Shown here: piece by piece, positions 10,172 through 22,200 of the stretch
How the letters are laid out: each line of letters begins with the position of its first letter
Numbering within the stretch: the first letter of the stretch is position 1
Assembly: GCF_002575655.3 (NCBI RefSeq)
Contig: NC_053037.3
Location: 319,451,294-319,515,293 of the forward strand
From: Aegilops tauschii subsp. strangulata
Taxonomy: Eukaryota; Streptophyta; Magnoliopsida; Poales; Poaceae
Length of the DNA stretch: 64,000 bases
Direction: 5' to 3'
Position numbers and translations under genes: made by a program
Notes under the pieces: model-generated
What the model was told of the DNA's origin: nothing
Databases searched by the model: none
Seen by the model: only the letters and a program-made list of their open reading frames with translations

Positions 10172-11760
10172 CACTACAAAAAAGACACATCCATGACATT
10201 TTGGGCCGAACGAATTTTTTTCTATCATGCTTATGACACTTCTATGACGATAATTGTGACAAAACCCGGTATCATCATAGATGTGGTGGGCTCCTACTTC
10301 TATGACAAAAAATCATGACAGAAAATGGGCTTTTCATCCTGGGCGGGCCGGAGACGCAGCTGCATGACATTCTTTGGGCCGTCCATGACGGAGAAAACCG
10401 TGGTAGAAGCGAGGGCGAGGAAAATATCGGGGAGTTCCCGGTTACGGTGGGTGGTCGGGGGCCGAGCGATGCGCGTTTCTCTCGTACACGTACGCGCGTG
10501 GGTGTGAGGCGTTGGGATCTAACTAAACCCGAGCGAGGCGTTCGCCTACTGAACCCGAGCGATTGCACTGCAGGCTACACGTTACTGAACCCGAGCGATC
10601 GATCAATGGTTGTTAACTGAACCCGATCGAGCGATTCCTTCTCTACTGCTGCTAACTGAAGTCGATCGATGCTGCCTCTTGATGAACAGTGAGCGTTGTT
10701 GGGGGGGGGGGTGGATGAACAGTTCCCGGTGGGGGGTTGGATGAACAGGACCTCGTGGTAGTAGAGGTCGTTGCCGCTGGATGAACAGGACCCCGATCGA
10801 TCGAGCTGGTTGGGGGTGGATGAACAGGACCCCGTGGAGGTCTGGATAAACAGGACCTCGTGGAGGGCTGGTTGAACAGTAGCCGGGGGAGGGCTGGATG
10901 AACAGTAGCCCGGGGAGGGGTGGTTGAACGGTACCCCGTGGGGAGGGCTGGTTGAAAAGTAGCCGGTGGAGGAGCGGTGGAGGCTGGATGAACAGTCGCA
11001 GGTGGAGGCTGGAGGAGGTCGACGGTGGATGAACAGCAGCCCGTGGAGGCTAGAGGAGGTCGACGGTGGAGATGAACAGTATCCCGTGGAGTCCAGTTTT
11101 GCAGTATGCCACACCCCTCCCGATGAACAGGACCCCCGTTTCGACCGTAGAGCTCCAACACAAGTCCGTTTCCTCCCTTTTGCGGTACGCCACACCCCTC
11201 CCGATAATCAGGACCCCGTTTCAACCGTAGGAGGTCCAAGAGTAGTCCGTTTCCTCCGTTTTGCGGTATGCCAGACTCCTCCCGATGAACAGGATCCCGT
11301 TTCGACCGTGGCCAATCGAACACAAGGCCGTTTCCTCCGTTCTGCAGTACGCTAGGCCTCGTTTCGATCGGTTGTTCCGTCCAAGCCGGTTGGCTCCCGA
11401 TGAACACGACGTATTCCGTTGCCTCCCGATGAACACGACGCATTCCATTGCCTCCCCATGAACACGATGACGACGCAGTTTTTTCGTTCCGACCCAACCA
11501 GCCCTGGCCGTACGTATGCGCGAGTAGGCATTCGAGACCCCGGCCGTATGTACGTACGTGGCTGTATTTACTTTCTTGCACCCTGGCCGCTGTATGTACG
11601 TGTACACGATATTAACGGGACTACGTGACATGCTACGTGCGCGCCTCTACTATGCTCACGGTTCATAGCTGCAGCCTACAGACAGATCGATCGACCAGTA
11701 TGTACGTACACGTTCGCGACTAGAATGACAATGCTACATACGCTTCGACCAGGTGGGTCC
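10172..11760 (+). mobile_element. CACTA-like (En/Spm) DNA transposon end, incomplete
   Basis: The sequence CACTACAAAAAAGACACATC at 10172 fits a CACTA terminal inverted repeat, and TGACATTTTGGGCCG and repeated TATGACA words in the next 150 bp fit a subterminal region. A minisatellite follows. I could not find a matching right end (…TTTTGTAGTG) before the F-box exons, so the element is truncated, rearranged, or its right end is too decayed. No transposase was seen. Confidence 0.5.
10681..11470 (+). repeat. GATGAACAG minisatellite with an 81-bp higher unit
   Basis: About 19 copies of a TGGATGAACAGGACCCCG-like unit, 26-40 bp apart up to 11080. From about 11095 three longer units of 81-82 bp (near 11095, 11176 and 11258) each carry CCACACCCCTCCCGATGAACAG and TTTCGACCGTAG words. 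The long minus-strand frame at 10652-11581 is made of this repeat and is not a gene. Confidence 0.75.
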
Positions 11761-11764
11761 TGAC

Positions 11765-13170
11765 TGTTAGGCACTTCCTTGCGTGCAAAGATGTAGCTGG
11801 TGGGTCACAGCAGTCAGGGGGCGAATCTTTTTTTTGCCCGTAATATGGACACACTTCCTTGCGTGCGAGGATGTAGCTGGTGGGTCCCAGCTGTCAGGGT
11901 GGAAACGTTTTTTTCACGAAATACGGTGGCCCGTCCGGTGGGTACCTGCTGTGAGGTGGAGGAATCATTATTTTCTGCGTAATAAGGAGGCACTTCCTTC
12001 CTGCGGCCGTGGACCCAGCTGTCAGCCTCTTCACGTACAGTACTCTTCCGATGGAAGTCGTTCGTTGACCACATTGACCAAGCCGCACTGAGAGCACCAA
12101 GGCAGTGGACGACGGCGAGGCCTAGGAAGGGGACGACACGGAGCCGGGGGAAGACGCAGCAGTGGATGCCCATGCGGAGAGGAGTATGAGGGTTGACTGG
12201 TTCGGCTGCGGTGTGAGGCTGCCGTCGCCGCGGAATAACAGGGGGTGTGGGTGAGTAGAGGGATGGCCTAGCCAGTGGTGGGAGTAGTAGGGGGCGGTGA
12301 GGCCTCCGCGGCAGCACAGCTAGCCACGGGAGGCAGGAGCAGGCGGCACGACTGGCGTTGGTTTGGGCGGCTGGAGCAAGAAGACCAGAGGTTGAAGAAG
12401 CACTACGGCCGTTGGATGGACATCGTAAAGTCACTGGAGCTAAAATCATTCATATTGACTAAGTTGACAAAGCCCTCCATCCCCGTCAACTTAGTAGGCC
12501 CACAAGTCAGCCTCCCACTACGGTGGGTCCCAGCTAGCAGGGGGAGTATTCATTTTTTTGTGCGTAATAAGGAGGCACTTCCTTGCGTGCGAAGACATAG
12601 TTGGTGGGTCCGAGCTGACAGCGGGGCGAACATTTTTTTCACGAAATACAGAGGCCCTTCCGGTGTGTCCCAGCTGTCAGGTGGAGGAATCATTATTTTG
12701 CGCGTAATAAGGAGGCATTTCCTTGTGTGGGTCCCTACTGTCGCCTCTTTCGATGGCTGTTGTTTGTTGACCATGTTTTCCTCGCCGCGCCGAGAGCACA
12801 AACACAGTGGACGAGGGCGAGGCACATGAAGGGAATGACCCGGAGCCGGCAAAGCCACCGCAGCGAATGCCCATGCTGAGGGGAGTACGAGCGCTGACTG
12901 GTCGGCTGCGGGGTGAGGCTGACGTCACGGAAAATAACAGGATGTGCGGGTGGGTAGAGGGATGGCCTGGCGGCAGCACAGCCGGCCACGAGAGGAGGGA
13001 GCAGGCAGTCCCGTCGGCGCTGGTTTGGGCGGCTGGAGCAGGAAGATCAGAGATTGAAGAAGCACGGCGGCCGTTGGATGGACATCCAACAATCACTGCT
13101 CTGTGTTGACTAAGTTGACAAAGCCTTGCGTACGCGTCAAAAAAATATTTAGGACAACGTCATCGTCAAC
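11765..13170 (+). repeat. Two tandem copies of a ~700-bp module
   Basis: Copy 1 (about 11765-12490) and copy 2 (about 12490-13170) share, in order: GCACTTCCTTGCGTGCGA, GGTGGGTCCCAGCTGTCAGG, TTTTTTTCACGAAATAC, GGAGGAATCATTATTTT, GTTGACCA, GGCGAGGC, TGACTGGTTCGGCTGCG, GTAGAGGGATGGCC and GGCCGTTGGATGGACATC. Offsets between equivalent landmarks are 660-725 bp. I infer internal CACTA sequence; no coding potential was recognised. A third, partial copy lies at 14145-14445. Confidence 0.6.
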
Positions 13171-14140
13171 CTAGTAGGCCCAGAAGTCAGCCTCCAAATC
13201 TGTGGAAAACATCATACAACCCATTAGCCATTATTTTCAATATTTACAACCCATTTGCTAATTCTTAAGGATATTTGAAGCCCATATTCTTTTTATTAAC
13301 ATTACAGACCATATATTCTGGGCACTGCTAAAAAATTCAAAGAAATTTTGCATATTTTGGTGGGGTCCGAACTCTTTTAATCATGAAATTTCGAGTCATG
13401 TTAAAAATAATTTTTAAAAAATTATATCAAAATAAAATTCAAAAAGCAATTCTCTGCAAAAAATGAATAAAATTTATAATCTTAACTAGCAAGATGCTCG
13501 TGCGTTGCACGGAACATGAAGATGCATTTGTATGAGTAGTTTATCTTGTGGGAGAAAAGGATGAACGAGGGAAGGCCGTATCTACAAATGTGGAGAGGAG
13601 TGCGGATAAATTGTCATAGTTTCCTTCCTATCTGTTAGATATAGATTGCACGACCTATATTGCAGGATGGCAGGCACACCATCATCATCAAATCTTCTTT
13701 TTATAAGAGTAGAGAGTAGAGAAATCCAGAAAAAACGATATTTTAACGTAATCGCCGGTTGGCTTTGGTTTAAAAAATTACAACCCATTTCTTACAACTT
13801 ATAGCCCATTTTCTGGGGAAGCCCATTTCTTACAACTTACATCCCTCCTCGTCTTGAAAGATTTGCAGCCCAGCAGGGCTGAGAAAAGCAAGTAGGCCTC
13901 GGTTTTGGTATTCTCCAAAAAAAGAACTGGGCTAGCCATTTTCAGAAAGAAAAAAGATATCAACTAGGCTCGTCATGTGCTTAAATAAAAGCATAAGCGT
14001 GGGCTAGACGGGCCACAACCCCCGTGCAACGCGCAGTTGAGCTCCATCTCTGAAACTAAAAAACAACTGAGCGAGCTACTGGGTCCCTGGTGTTATCCGC
14101 TCGTTGTGTAATTTTCTCGTTTATTGACTACATTAACAAT
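13171..14140 (+). other. AT-rich non-coding stretch
   Basis: No gene seen. It contains repeated TACAACCCATTT and AGCCCATT words on both sides of a short insertion (13487-13718), then GCATAAGCGTGGGCTAGACG and CCCCCGTGCAACGCGC near 14030. The repeated words suggest one sequence interrupted by the insertion. Confidence 0.4.
13487..13718 (+). mobile_element. Possible short non-autonomous element
   Basis: Begins with ACTAGCAAGATGCTCGTGCG and GTTGCACGG, a start common in short interspersed repeats of grasses, and ends near TTTTTATAAGAGTAGAGA. About 230 bp, no coding content. I see no convincing terminal inverted repeat, so its class is open. Confidence 0.3.
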
Positions 14141-14144
14141 GGCG

Positions 14145-14445
14145 TGGGACCTAGTTGTCAAACAATAAGGTGGAAGTATTTTTTTGGCTTGTACTAATAA
14201 CAATGCACCTGCTTGCATAATGCAATGACCCTGGTGGGTCCCTACTGTCAGCCTCTTCACGTATAGTCATCTCCTGATTCCTCTTGGTTGTTGACCATGT
14301 TGACAACACCAGACGGTGGCGGGCACAGTGAGCGAACCAAGGCGGAGAACGATGGTGAGGCCTCGGACGGGAACGAACAGCAGCCGTGGAAGATGCGGTA
14401 GTGTAGTGGTAGGTGGAGGGGAGTATGAGGGCAACAACATGCAAC
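14145..14445 (+). repeat. Partial third copy of the ~700-bp module
   Basis: Shares GTGGGTCCCTACTGTCAGCC, TCTTCACGTA, TTGTTGACCATGTTGACAA, GGTGAGGCCTCGG and GGAGGGGAGTATGAGGG with the copies at 11765-13170. It ends just before the 3' UTR of the F-box pseudogene. Confidence 0.5.
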
Positions 14446-14530
14446 TCAAGCTTACAAATGGTACAAAAAGCCCAAGGATTAATTGTTCATCAAATTTAGA
14501 CTAAACCCAGATTGAACATGGCAGTAACAT

Positions 14531-14926
14531 CTAACCCAACCACTCTTTTTCACAGTCACAAACAAATGGATAGATCTGATCCATAAAATCAACATCCTGT
14601 GCAAAAAAAATTATTTCAGGATGACCACAATTTGTTGTAAATAGAAGCCGAGCATGTTTAGAAGCCCATTTGTCCACCTGAAACTTATTTTTTTGCTATT
14701 CAACGTGTCCGTTCGTGAGAAATCTCTTGCTGTAAAATATAAGCCTCATGGACAATGGTAACCTCGCATTCAACAGGAAAAATGTGACAAAGCTTTTGTT
14801 TGCCTGGTTGGATGCATATCCTTCCATCATTATTGTCCTCAAACGAATGTCATGAGAACTGAGAAAATCCTGGTGCTTATTACGCCACCGATTGGTTATA
14901 CATTTTTCTCCATGTGGTTGCAGTGC
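14531..14926 (-). pseudogene. F-box pseudogene, FBD-containing last exon
   Basis: Starts after a CTTAG acceptor (14927-14928) with ALQPHGEKCITNRWRNKHQD and runs through the FBD-like segment to CEKEWLG and a TAG at 14531-14533. A premature TAG at 14696-14698 lies inside it. The frame is otherwise open for 132 codons, which supports a fairly recent loss. Confidence 0.75.
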
Positions 14927-15050
14927 CTAAGTAGACAAGAAGATTTGAAAACAGTGAAGGTCTGAAAAAAGAGTATGTTGAAAGAGCAACAGCTAAACGG
15001 TTAATTCTACTACAATATATACGGTCTTTCAATGTGCATGAAATCATCAC

Positions 15051-15185
15051 CTTTATATATAAATTCTCCAGAGACCGAAAGCATCGTAACAAACCAATAA
15101 TTATGTTCACATCATAACTAAACATTCTGATATATAAGATCTTGACAGAATCCAGCAGCATTGATAGGCTATCAATGGACGAACT
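15051..15185 (-). pseudogene. F-box pseudogene, short middle exon
   Basis: The exon reads SSSIDSLSMLLDSVKILYIR and ends ENLYIK before a GTGATG donor at 15049-15050. It starts after an AAG acceptor at 15186-15188. The length is 135 bp (45 codons), so it keeps phase 0 on both sides. Confidence 0.7.
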
Positions 15186-15223
15186 CTTCATTGAGCATAT
15201 AACATAATATTAGTACCCAAAGT

Positions 15224-15539
15224 TGTTGGGGAATGTAGTATTTCAAAAAAAAATCCTATGATCACGCAAGATATATCTAGGAGAAGCATAGCAACGAGTG
15301 GGGAGAGTGTGTCCACGTACCCTCGTAGACCAAAAGCGGAAGCGTTTAGTAACGCGGTTGATGTAGTCCAACGTCTTCGCGATCCAACCGATCCAAGCAC
15401 CGAACGTACGACACCTCCGCGTTCAGCACACGTTCAGCTCAATGACGTCCCTCCATCTCTTGATCCAGTTGAGGCCGAGGGAGAGTTCCGTCAGCACGAT
15501 GGCGTGGCGACGGTGATGATGAAGTTACCGGCGCAGGGC
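15224..15539 (-). repeat. Angela #2 3' LTR, outer piece
   Basis: Minus-strand end of the LTR (TGTTGGGGAATGTAGTA on the plus strand). Its last five bases AGGGC (15535-15539) are the left copy of the Tekay target duplication. The LTR resumes at 26448. Confidence 0.9.
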
Positions 15540-18246
15540 TGTAACATCCCAAATTTTCAATTTGGAATGTTATACATTAGATCATCATTGCATAGCATAT
15601 TTTATTGCATTTTGGCAAAATCCTCAAAAATCCTAAGCAACTCAAGGACCCTCGGAGAGAGTTGGGGATTTTTCGCGGTTTCATATTTGACTTTATCAAA
15701 TAATGAAACGAGGATTTTTGGTTTTAATTATTTTTCTCTCTGAAAAATATTTCGTATTAAAATAAATGAGAGGAGAAAATATGACTTCTCCAAAATAATT
15801 GAAATATTGGAGGAAAAATATTAAAATCAAATATTTGATTTTATTCGGATTTTACTTGCAATTTTAATTGCATTAGAAAAATTGCACGTTTTCAAAACTA
15901 CATTTTGGGCCAAGAAAATGTTCATCTCGTTCTAATTATTTTAATTAGACGGTGAAAATTTGTTTTGGCATTTTTGGATTTTTATTTATTTTTCTACGAT
16001 TTTTCTTAGGTTCGGCGAAATTATTTAAAAAAAAAGTCGCGAGCGCGCCGACGGCCCACCTCCCCGCGCGGCCCAGTGCCCCGTCTCCCTCCCGAGCACG
16101 CCAGCCGCCGCCGCCCGTGTCCTGGTCGGACACGACGCCGCCGCCGTCGCCCCCAGCCCCGCCGCCTCCCTCTCCTCACCCCACCCCGACACCCGAAGCC
16201 GCCGCCAGGAGCCGCCTGAAGGAGCCGACCCCGCCGCCGAAGGAGGAGCCGCCGGAGTTCCCGAACGCCGTCGCCCGCCGCCCCGTTCGTCGCCCCTCGC
16301 CGCCCCCCACGACGCCCCCACCCCGCCGCCCCTCGCCGCACCCCGGAGACCACCGCCGGAGTACCTCGCCGAGGTAACCGCAGCCGCCGCCGCCGTGCCG
16401 GTTTAAAAAAAAAACCGTTCGGTTTATTTTTATTTTTTTCGAAACCCTAGGTTTTATTTTAATAGATCGATTTAATTTTTTTGGTTTAGTTAGTTAGTGA
16501 ATGTTCACCGATCCGTTCGTTTTAACGAACGTCCGTTCGTTTAATTGTTCGTCAGTTTTCTTTTTCGACGGATTTTCCGCGATTATTCCGGATCGCGATT
16601 TCTGATCAGATTTTCGTTCTGGTATATCTTTTAGCTCGTTTATCGGAATCAGGCGATTCAAGCGCCTAGAGTTTCGTCTTGAAATTCTCTTTCCGTTTAA
16701 CCTATTCAAACAAGTTTTTGCTACTGTAAAATTTGACCTAGATTCAGATTAGTAATCGAAGCTTGTTTCTTTCGCCGTTTGACTTTAGTTGCTTCGTTCG
16801 ATTTGTTTCTTTTTGCAAACCGGAGTTCTTAAGTTGAACTTTCTGGTTAGATCTTTTATTTGAGTTTTACCTATGTGTTTGATGAGTGCTTATTGTATGC
16901 TTGTTTGTTTGCGATAGAGTACCCGGAGTGCGCCGCTTGCTACTTCGAATCTCTAGGTTTCACGGATCATAAGCAAGGCAAGTAACACTTTGATCATACT
17001 TCTTTACTACCCAGTTTTATTGCATTAGACCAACCCTCAAACATTGCATGGTTAGGATCTAATTAAACTGTGGGAATTGGGAAGTAGTTGAGGTAGTACC
17101 TATTACCTGTTTATTATCAAACCCCTGGGAGTTACTTCTACGTTTGCTCATATTACTATGCTATGCTAGTAGACGTGGATTGGGTTTGAGGGTTACCATG
17201 ACAGATGTGAGATTGTTTATTAATGGCTAACCTTAAGGTGGCAATTAAAACTCACATCTGGGTGGATTGAGGTACCTGGGTATTCCAGGATTGCCTGTTT
17301 TCTTTTGGACCGCCACCCAGGTTCAAAGGGATCATGAGATTATTCATGCTAGAAACTTCCGTGTGCAGCCGCAAGCTATTATGGGCTCTAGCATAGTTGA
17401 GTAGGTTACATGATCTCTTGAAGAGGTGGGCTAGCAGATGTAGGGGAAAGTAGGTGTAACTGTCCACCCGGAGTAAAGAGTTATTGTTTCTGAAAGACTG
17501 TGTCTCGGTCATCCGTTTCTCAAACATCATGTAGTGCGAGAATCAAGTGGAGGCGATCGAGTCTTGTGGGGAAAAGTGCACAAACCTCTGCAGAGTGTAT
17601 AAACTAATCATGGTTAGCCGTGTACCCGGTTATGGACATCTTGAGTATCTAGTACTTGGATTATCCTGTGAATCTCATCATGTTACTTTAATTAATTTTG
17701 TTGGGTTAATGATGATACTTAATTGGGATTGAGATGCTGTCAACCATCTCAATGTTTAACAACCACCATGATAGTTAAATGAAATTTATTCCTTTGCAGT
17801 AGGAAAAAATTGGCTTTTCGCAAAACTGTAACCATAGAGCCTTCTACCAGCCATATATGCATGTAGTATAGCATGATTTTGTTCATTACTCTCTATGTGT
17901 TACATTGCCAGCATATTCCATGTGCTGACCCATTTTCGGGCTGCAACGTTTCATGTTGCAGACTTTTCAGACGACGAGTAAGGTGCCTTAGGTCATGGTC
18001 TTATACTCAATGATGCCGTTGGAGTTGATGGACTCACTTATCTTCCAAATCTTCCGCTGTTATCGTTTTAGATGGCCTTAAGCCATACTTGTCATACTTA
18101 TTTCTCTCTTGAGATACTCGATGTAATAAGTGTGTGATTGCTACTCTGTTATAAATCCTCCATTTGTACTGTGCGTGTCAGCATTACTGATTCAGGGATG
18201 ACACTGGTGCACGGTAGATCAGACTATTTGAGGTCTGGTCGCTACA
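15540..18246 (+). repeat. Tekay 5' LTR (2,707 bp)
   Basis: Compared with the 3' copy it lacks about 21 bp near 16052, about 37 bp near 16154 (with a TATA-like word) and about 35 bp near 16530; it has about 36 bp extra near 17790. The proline-rich frame at 15952-16377 is a by-product of its GC-rich part. Confidence 0.92.
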
Positions 18247-18250
18247 AAGG

Positions 18251-18262
18251 TGGTATCAGAGC
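18251..18262 (+). other. Primer binding site, initiator-Met tRNA
   Basis: TGGTATCAGAGC, four bases after the end of the 5' LTR; it matches the 3' end of plant initiator Met tRNA. Confidence 0.9.
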
Positions 18263-18357
18263 ACACACTGACTGTAGGACACGACCACTAAGCTTAAACC
18301 CTAGAACACTACTCTCTTCTCATTTCTGACTCCTCTCCACTTTCTACTCTTTTAGGA

Positions 18358-19089
18358 ATGGCGGATGCAAGGAACAAGTTCATGCAACCGGATGAAGATA
18401 CACCTTTTGGACGACACTTGAAGGAAGTCACTAAGTACCTGAACATCGGAATACCAAGTTTCACCGGGACTTACAAAGCCACACTACCAGAAGAGGAGCG
18501 CTGGAAGATTCAAGTTCAAGTTCCAGGAAGGACGTTTACGCCAGTCACTGAGCCTATAGAGTTTTCCTTTGATGCACCAACCTGGAATTTAGGGAAGAGC
18601 ATGGCAGCCCACATCTCTATGGGACGCATTGGAGAAGTCTACCACAGGGAGCTTAAGGATACTATTTATCAGATTTGTGGACGCCGAGATGAGCAATGGG
18701 AGATGATCAGCACCAAGAAGGATGGATCAATTGCAGCTTTCATCCAGGAGCAAAACCAACACATTCGTCGCCAGGAGAACCAGATGTGCGCAGACATGAT
18801 AGATCTGAAGAAGGCATTGACCAAAATCACGGAGTTGGAGGAAGAACTCAAGTCTACGCGCGATGGATATGAGGAGGAGATCGCCATGTTGTTGGAGAAG
18901 AATGACGACCTGATAAAGAAGATCGGAGTATTCATGGGAGACTCAGCACCAGGAGGAGAAGATGACGATTCTACTTGCCCGGATAACTACATCATCATCG
19001 ACGACACCGACTCAGACCCCAGTGAAGATGACTTTGTTGATGAAGCTGGAGCAGATATCATGGAGTATTCGACCGATCAAAATTTCTAG
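18358..19089 (+). CDS. Extra reading frame upstream of gag (orf0)
   Basis: An intact 243-codon frame from ATG at 18358, between PBS and gag. The N-terminal half (about residues 1-110) looks globular; residues about 130-200 are rich in K, E and L with heptad-like spacing (KALTKITELEEELKSTRDGY), suggesting a coiled coil; the last 45 residues are acidic (DDTDSDPSEDDFVDEAGAD). No zinc knuckle or enzyme motif is seen. Extra frames before gag are known in rice RIRE3-type relatives of this clade, role unknown. It has no premature stop, while gag-pol next to it has four or five breaks, although it is shorter. A host gene fragment is possible but less likely, because it sits exactly where orf0 is expected. 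Confidence 0.75.
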   Translation: MADARNKFMQPDEDTPFGRHLKEVTKYLNIGIPSFTGTYKATLPEEERWKIQVQVPGRTFTPVTEPIEFSFDAPTWNLGKSMAAHISMGRIGEVYHRELKDTIYQICGRRDEQWEMISTKKDGSIAAFIQEQNQHIRRQENQMCADMIDLKKALTKITELEEELKSTRDGYEEEIAMLLEKNDDLIKKIGVFMGDSAPGGEDDDSTCPDNYIIIDDTDSDPSEDDFVDEAGADIMEYSTDQNF

Positions 19090-19284
19090 TAGACCACCAT
19101 AATCAGTAGTAGTATTCCCCCATGTATATAGTATAGTCCGAGCACTTTGTAACGATAGTTAGATCGATTGTATGCCTTGTTTGATTGAGTGATATTGATT
19201 GTGTTTGTCTCATGAGCATATGGGTAGTGTTTTCTCTCTAGACCTCATGCTATTCTAAATTCTCATCTTTTCTAAACCTATCAG

Positions 19285-22200
19285 ATGCCTCCGAGACGCG
19301 ACACCGGATTTGTTTTCCCACCGGAGATCACTCAGTTGATTCAGCAGCAGAATGCCCTGATGCAAGTGTTAGTACAGAACCAAGGCAACAACAACAACAA
19401 CAACCCACCACCACCACCACCTGTTGATCACTTAGCCCGTTTCTTAAGGCTAAATCCGCCGGTGTTTTCCAGCAGCACCGAGCTGATTGTTGCAGATGAT
19501 TGGCTCCACAAAGTTGGAAGGGAGTTGACCACTGCAGGATGCACAGATGCGGAGAGAGTGCAATTTGCCGCACATCAGCTTGATGGACCCGCAGCCTCAT
19601 GGTGGGAGAATTACACAGCCACACACCCTATTGACGCTGTCACATGGGTCCAGTTTTAGCAAGCTTTCCGTACAGCCCATGTTTCAGAAGGAGCTATGGC
19701 TATGAAGAAGCGTGAGTTTCGCAACCTACGCCAAGGAGGACGCACCGTAGGCCAGTATGTGGAGGACTTTAGTAAGTTAGCACGTTATGCTCCAGATGAC
19801 GTTGCTATAGATGCATCCTAGCAGGAGAAGTTTCTGGAAGGACTAAATGATGAGCTGAGCATGCAGTTGATGGTAGCAACCTTCAACAACTACCAGGAGT
19901 TGGTAGATAGAGCTCTCATGATTGAAGGGAAGCAGCAGCAGATTGAAAACCATAAGAGGAAGTATGGACAAGGGAAGTACAATTCTGGAGCTCAACAGAA
20001 GCCACGTTTTACCCCGAAATCGGGAGGACAGTTTCAGCATACCCATGGAGGAGGTAGTTCGCACAACCATAATGGCCCCAAGAATGGTAATGGGAATGGA
20101 GGAAGCAACGGCCAGAACCGTACCAACCCTTCAACCCTAGCTAAGAGAGACCTGAGCCAAGTCACTTGCTTTAAGTGCCAGAAGACTGGACATTATGCCA
20201 ATGAATGTCCTTTAGCCCAGAATGGAAATGGCAATGGAAGCTCTGGGAAGAAGCCGAACCCTTTCAACAAAGGACATGTGAACCACGTTAGCGTGGAGGA
20301 GGTTGAAGCTCAGCCAGATGCAGTAATGGGTAAGTTTTTGGTTAAGTCATTTACTGCACTCGTTCTTTTTGATACTGGTGCATCGCATTCATACATATCA
20401 AGGGGATTTGTGGATAAGTTTAAGTTGCCCACCAAAGTTCTCAGAACACCTATGTTAGTAACCTCGCCAGGAGCAGAGTATATGGCAAGCCAAGGATGTT
20501 TTCAGATGCCATTGGCCATAGGTAGGCATGTTTTCCCCTCAGACCTAATAGTTTTGGAGTCGCAAGGTTTGGACGTAATATTGGGAATGGATTGGCTATC
20601 GATGTATGGGGGAAACATCGATTGCGCCAGTAAGACGATTTTTCTTACCACCCCAGAAGGGAGAAGGATTAAGTATGAATCCCGGCATGTGCCGAAGAGG
20701 ACTCAAGTAAATTCCTTATCAGGAGTTGTACAGGAAGAAGTACCAGTGGTGAAGGATTACCCGGATGTATTTCCAGAAGAGTTGCCAGGCATGCCACCAG
20801 ATAGAGACATTGAGCTTTTGATTGAGCTTTTGCCAGGCACAGGGCCAATATCTAAGAGACCGTACAGAATGCCCGCAAAAGATTTGGAGGAGATTAAGAA
20901 GCAGATTAAGGAGTTACTAGATAAAGGCTATATTCGCCCAAGTTCTTCACCTTGGGGATCACCCGTACTTCTAGTGGAGAAGAAAGATGGATCGTTGAGG
21001 ATGGTTGTTGATTATCCTGGATTGAATGAAGTGACCATCAAAAATAAGTACCCACTGCCGATGATCAATGATCTGTTTGACCGATTACAAGGAGCTAAGG
21101 TATTTTCCAAGATTGATCTACGACCAGGATACCATCAGTTGAAGATTCGAGAGCAGGATATACCTAAGACGGCTTTTACCACCAGGCATGGGCTATATGA
21201 GTATACCGTTATGTCATTTGGTCTGACTAACGCACCTGCCTATTTCATGAACCTGATGAACAAAGTGTTTATGGAGTTTTTGGATAAGTTCGTCGTAGTG
21301 TTCATTGATGACATTTTAGTCTACTCCAAGAATGAAGAGGAGCATAAGGAACACTTGCGTTTGGTACTTGAGAAGCTCAGAGAACATCAGTTATACGCCA
21401 AGTTCAGCAAATGTGAGTTTTGGTTGAAGGAAGTTGGATTCCTTGGACACGTTATATCTGGAGAAGGAATAGCAGTAGACCCCACCAAAGTTGACATAGT
21501 AACAAGCTGGGAATCACCCACATCAGTTGGAGAGATCCGGAGTTTTCTTGGACTTGCAGGATACTACCGGAGGTTCATTGAGAATTTCTCGAGGATTGCT
21601 AAGCCCATGACAGAGCTGTTAAAGAAGGACACCAAATTCAATTGGACTGAGGAATGTGAGTTTCCAAGAGTTGAAGAAGCGTTTGGTTACATCACCAGTG
21701 CTGATTCTGCTAGATCAACGCAAGGATTATGAAGTATATTGCGACGCTTCACGTCGAGGACTTGGAGCAGTGCTAATGCAGGAGGGAAGAGTTGTTTCAT
21801 ATGCTTCACGACAACTCAAACCCCATGAGAAGAATTATGCCACGCATGATTTGGAGTTAGCAGCCGTAGTACATGCGTTGAAGACATGGAGACATTTTCT
21901 CATCGGAAATCACTGTGAGGTGTACACGGATCACAAGAGTTTGAAATACATCTTCATGCAGAAGGAGTTGAATCTCAGGCAAAGGAGATGGTTGGAGCTC
22001 ATAAAGGATTATGATATGAGATTGCATTATCACCCCGGAAAGGCTAGCGTAGTAGCTGATGCGTTGAGCCGCAAGAGCCATGTTAACACCCTCATGACCG
22101 GAGAGTTACCGAAATTATTAGCCGAGGATCTTCGCGAGCTATGTTTGGAGATAGTTCCAAGAGGCTATTTAGCAACGTTGGAGATTCAGTCTACCTTGAT

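Noticed and set aside
10652..11581. 309-codon minus-strand frame rich in Pro, Ser and Thr
   Set aside because: Follows the GATGAACAG minisatellite; the apparent protein repeats are a translation of the DNA repeat.
12275..12829. 184-codon frame in the ~700-bp module
   Set aside because: Does not persist in the equivalent part of the tandem copy; no family resemblance.
14395..14412. GTAGTGTAGTGG as the right end of the CACTA element
   Set aside because: Only the last bases match; the inverted AAAAAAGACACATC part of the left end is absent.
15952..16377. Proline-rich frames (also 24092-24611)
   Set aside because: Both lie at the same place in the two Tekay LTRs and differ by frame-changing indels, so they are not coding.
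18251..18262. tRNA-like sequence
   Set aside because: Only 12 bases match tRNA-iMet; it is the primer binding site. No tRNA gene structure was seen in the window.
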